DNA of 64,000 nucleotides from assembly GCF_016908495.1 (NCBI RefSeq), contig NZ_JAFBDZ010000001.1, positions 682,001 to 746,000 of the forward strand. The letters run 5' to 3'. The notes below the pieces were generated by a model, which searched no databases, was not told the origin of the DNA, and saw nothing but the letters and a program-made list of their open reading frames with translations. The position numbers and the translations under genes are program-made. Position 1 is the first letter of the stretch. Every line of letters begins with the position of its first letter. The stretch comes from Rossellomorea pakistanensis (GTDB taxonomy: Bacteria; Bacillota; Bacilli; Bacillales; Bacillaceae_B). This document shows positions 62,453 to 64,000 of this stretch, piece by piece.

Positions 62453-63232
62453 TCACCTACTTAGATCGGTTATGATTTCTTTGTAATCTTTATAGGGTTC
62501 CTCAATTCCAAGTAATTTTCTCAACACTTGTCGAGTTCGAGAAGAAATATCTAGTTCTTCCTCCCAAGACTTCTCTTTTAGATCAAAATCATGATAACAA
62601 GAATAGAGTAGAAATAAATAAAAATGCCCCAATGCGTAAAAATCACTGGTTACTGCTCTTTCCCGCATATAGTCCTTTTGCTTATGAACTTCTATATGAG
62701 AAGTTGATTGGATACGTGTACATAATCCGAAATCTATGATTGATAATTCTTCCTGATTCCAGATAATATTTGGTAATCTCAAATCTCTGTGAACATATCC
62801 ATTTTCATGAATGAAACCAACTAGCTTGATTAATTTTAAAACAATTTGAGCTGAGCTCTTTTCATCAAAGCACATTTTATCCTTAAATACTAAAGTTTCG
62901 AATGTTTTTCCTTCTTTATATTCCATTACAAAATATGGTGATTTCCCTTCCACTCCTTGTGAAAAAACGGAAGGAAAGGAAGAATGGGATATATTTCGGA
63001 GTATACTCGCTTCATATTCTATAAAATTTTGACCGTTATTAAAAAAGCGTTTATATGGTCTTAACCTTTTAAGTACATACCTTTGCTTCGTATTCCTATC
63101 TCTTACTAAATATGAAGTCCCGTAGCTCCCTTTCCCTAACTCTTTCACTACTACGTAATGATCAATAGCATCACCGTAGGAATACTTTTTTTCAAAACTA
63201 TTGATTAGACCCTTCCAAATTGATGTAATCAT
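62453..63232 (-). CDS. Ser/Thr protein kinase (YbdM-like)
   Basis: 259 residues, soluble kinase domain only. Gly-rich loop LGKGSYGTSYLV (about 33-44), VLKRLR (Lys of VAIK), YEASIL, catalytic loop HRDLRLPNIIW (Lys of HRDLK is Arg), and IDFGL (DFG). No transmembrane or PASTA part. ATG 63232 is only 12 bases from the small gene upstream. B. subtilis YbdM is similar in size and N-terminal region. Targets unknown. Confidence 0.88.
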   Translation of the reverse strand: MITSIWKGLINSFEKKYSYGDAIDHYVVVKELGKGSYGTSYLVRDRNTKQRYVLKRLRPYKRFFNNGQNFIEYEASILRNISHSSFPSVFSQGVEGKSPYFVMEYKEGKTFETLVFKDKMCFDEKSSAQIVLKLIKLVGFIHENGYVHRDLRLPNIIWNQEELSIIDFGLCTRIQSTSHIEVHKQKDYMRERAVTSDFYALGHFYLFLLYSCYHDFDLKEKSWEEELDISSRTRQVLRKLLGIEEPYKDYKEIITDLSR

Positions 63233-63244
63233 CCCTAATGAATT

Positions 63245-63406
63245 TTAACTACTGTAAAAGCTAGAAAAACTACGGCTTTTATACTTCTTCTTATAATGAT
63301 GATGACCGTAATGCTTGTGCTTATGAGATTTGTATTTATATTTACGATCACTGCTCGAATAACGATGGCTGCTGCTAAGGACTTTTTTCATTATTTTTTT
63401 TAACAT
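63245..63406 (-). CDS. His/Lys/Tyr/Ser-rich small protein, 53 residues
   Basis: ATG 63406 with TAGGAGG 7 nt upstream. Starts MLKKIMKKVLSSSHRYSSSD, then RKYKYKSHKHKHYGHHHYKK, ending SRSFSSFYSS. About half of the residues are Lys, His or Tyr, a composition seen in Bacillus spore coat proteins such as CotC/CotU, but no homologous family is recalled. It directly precedes and should be coupled to the kinase; Ser-rich patches make it a possible kinase substrate (inference). Confidence 0.75.
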   Translation of the reverse strand: MLKKIMKKVLSSSHRYSSSDRKYKYKSHKHKHYGHHHYKKKYKSRSFSSFYSS

Positions 63407-63667
63407 TGTTAAACCTCCTAAAGGATATATAAGAATATACGAATGAGAAGACGTAATGGTTTCAATCTTGAGAGTAAATCTGAAATTATTTCATTATTAG
63501 ATAAAGTTACAATTTTTATTTTATCAACCATAGTAACATTCTGACCACTAATATAATTCTCTATTTTATGATAGGTAGTCAAGGAAGAATAATTGGTTAA
63601 ATAAAAAATGAAACAATCAAGAACCCTTATAAGTGTAAATACAAAACAAAAATAATCCGAACTGCTA

Positions 63668-63725
63668 AAAGAGCCTACCCCCTCTCCCTAAGTCTAGATT
63701 TAGTGGAGAGGGGGTAGACTCTTTA
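63668..63725. terminator. Strong bidirectional terminator-like hairpin
   Basis: AAAAGAGCCTACCCCCTCTCC / GGAGAGGGGGTAGaCTCTTT, one mismatch, with A/T tracts on both sides. On the minus strand it ends the yozD-containing transcript. Confidence 0.8.
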
Positions 63726-63752
63726 AAAAGAAAGTATAAAAGTTTGGAGTAT

Positions 63753-63890
63753 TTACAGTCGGATTGGGTTATCAGGTTCCAGCTTTTGTACTCGAACCTT
63801 TTGGACATAAGCCTTTTCTTTTTCATATGGGCTGTATGTAGAAGGAATTCTGTAAGGTTCACAAATTCTCTTCTTCCCAATCTTCAGCAA
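63753..63890 (-). CDS. Possible small gene overlapping the end of yozD
   Basis: 45 residues if TTG 63890 is the start. Reads (M)LKIGKKRICEPYRIPSTYS, then PYEKEKAYVQKVRVQKLEPDNPIRL. The amino-acid composition looks protein-like (Pro/Tyr/Lys spacing), and the frame overlaps the last 32 bases of yozD. No clear SD is seen, so it may be a shadow or a short frameshifted extension. Confidence 0.35.
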   Translation of the reverse strand: MLKIGKKRICEPYRIPSTYSPYEKEKAYVQKVRVQKLEPDNPIRL

Positions 63891-64000
63891 TAATACTTTT
63901 AGATATTAGATATTCAAAAGTGATATCGGCGATCTCTTCTAGTTCCTCTTCAGAAGGAACATATCCACGTTCCATTAGTTCTTGATAGAAAAATTCTGCA
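63859..64000 (-). CDS. yozD: YozD-like protein, C-terminal part (5' end outside window)
   Basis: Visible 46 residues read AEFFYQELMERGYVPSEEEL, then EEIADITFEYLISKSIIAEDWEEENL. This pattern (EFFYEEL-RGFVP-EEEL-IAD-FDYLI) is that of B. subtilis YozD, a short protein encoded next to yodL/yodM. Acidic and probably all-helical. Function unknown. The start lies beyond the right edge of the window. Confidence 0.8.
   Translation of the reverse strand, partial: AEFFYQELMERGYVPSEEELEEIADITFEYLISKSIIAEDWEEENL

Noticed and set aside
63665..63880. 71-residue ORF at the right edge
   Set aside because: It overlaps yozD and the terminator hairpin, and its composition is poor. The yozD frame and the small 63753-63890 frame explain the region better.
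1..64000. CRISPR array, prophage, insertion sequence or restriction system
   Set aside because: No regularly spaced direct repeats, no phage structural or integrase genes, no transposase, and no methylase/restriction pair were found in any frame.

Overview
The window is a stretch of low-GC, endospore-forming Bacillaceae chromosome (Bacillus sensu lato). Evidence for this: a trpEGDCFBA operon under tandem T-boxes, a ribDEAH operon under an FMN riboswitch, strong AGGAGG ribosome binding sites, frequent TTG/GTG starts, and sporulation-linked genes (spo0M, yodL, yozD, yodJ, ku/ligD). No prophage, insertion sequence, CRISPR array, rRNA or intact tRNA gene was seen. Non-coding structure consists of riboswitches and T-boxes, several orphan leaders and dispersed palindromic repeats.

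Layout. 1-3.9 kb: a truncated GNAT gene, an MJ0936-type phosphoesterase, a T-box-controlled type-2 methionyl-tRNA synthetase and a small acidic lipoprotein. 4.0-11.1 kb: complete trp operon (minus strand) behind two tandem UGG-specifier T-boxes. 11.1-17 kb: MOSC and GNAT genes, then fruRKA with a promoter carrying helically phased TCAATCA repeats and a cre-like site. 17.0-17.5 kb: a Fur-box promoter drives a C-rich, FsrA-like small RNA and a 29-residue membrane microprotein; back to back with it, an NrdR-box promoter and a cobalamin riboswitch precede class Ia nrdA-nrdB (to 21.1 kb). 21-30 kb: membrane proteins, a PAP2 phosphatase, divergent ku/ligD (NHEJ), dapF and a broken EAL-HDOD gene.

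30.5-36.5 kb: NCS2 purine permease with an unassigned structured leader, rib operon with FMN riboswitch, Cys-rich copper-storage-type protein. 36.5-41.3 kb: patatin, Nudix, a frameshifted Clp_N-GNAT gene, a WYL regulator. 41.5-46.4 kb: uppP-dedA (undecaprenyl phosphate recycling), an amidohydrolase, a GNAT gene behind a remarkable leader (10-codon leader peptide, tRNA T-arm mimic, duplicated anti-SD choice), a DUF2639 gene and a second murG. 46.7-57 kb: MATE exporter, an SDR lacking its catalytic Ser/Tyr, a secreted CAP protein, a MarR/MFS pair, a CobW metallochaperone operon with an Asp-Cys-rich membrane protein, an AlbA_2 protein and an LCP ligase that looks like a lipoprotein. 57-64 kb: ctpA, yodJ, deoD, yodL ... 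yozD, an order recalled from B. subtilis, interrupted here by a His/Lys/Tyr-rich small protein, a Ser/Thr kinase and spo0M.

The most unusual items are the leader upstream of the GNAT gene at 44.2-44.4 kb, the Fur-controlled RNA/microprotein unit at 17.0-17.3 kb, and the layered control of nrdAB. All functional statements come from reading the sequence and recalled family knowledge; no database search or folding program was run.
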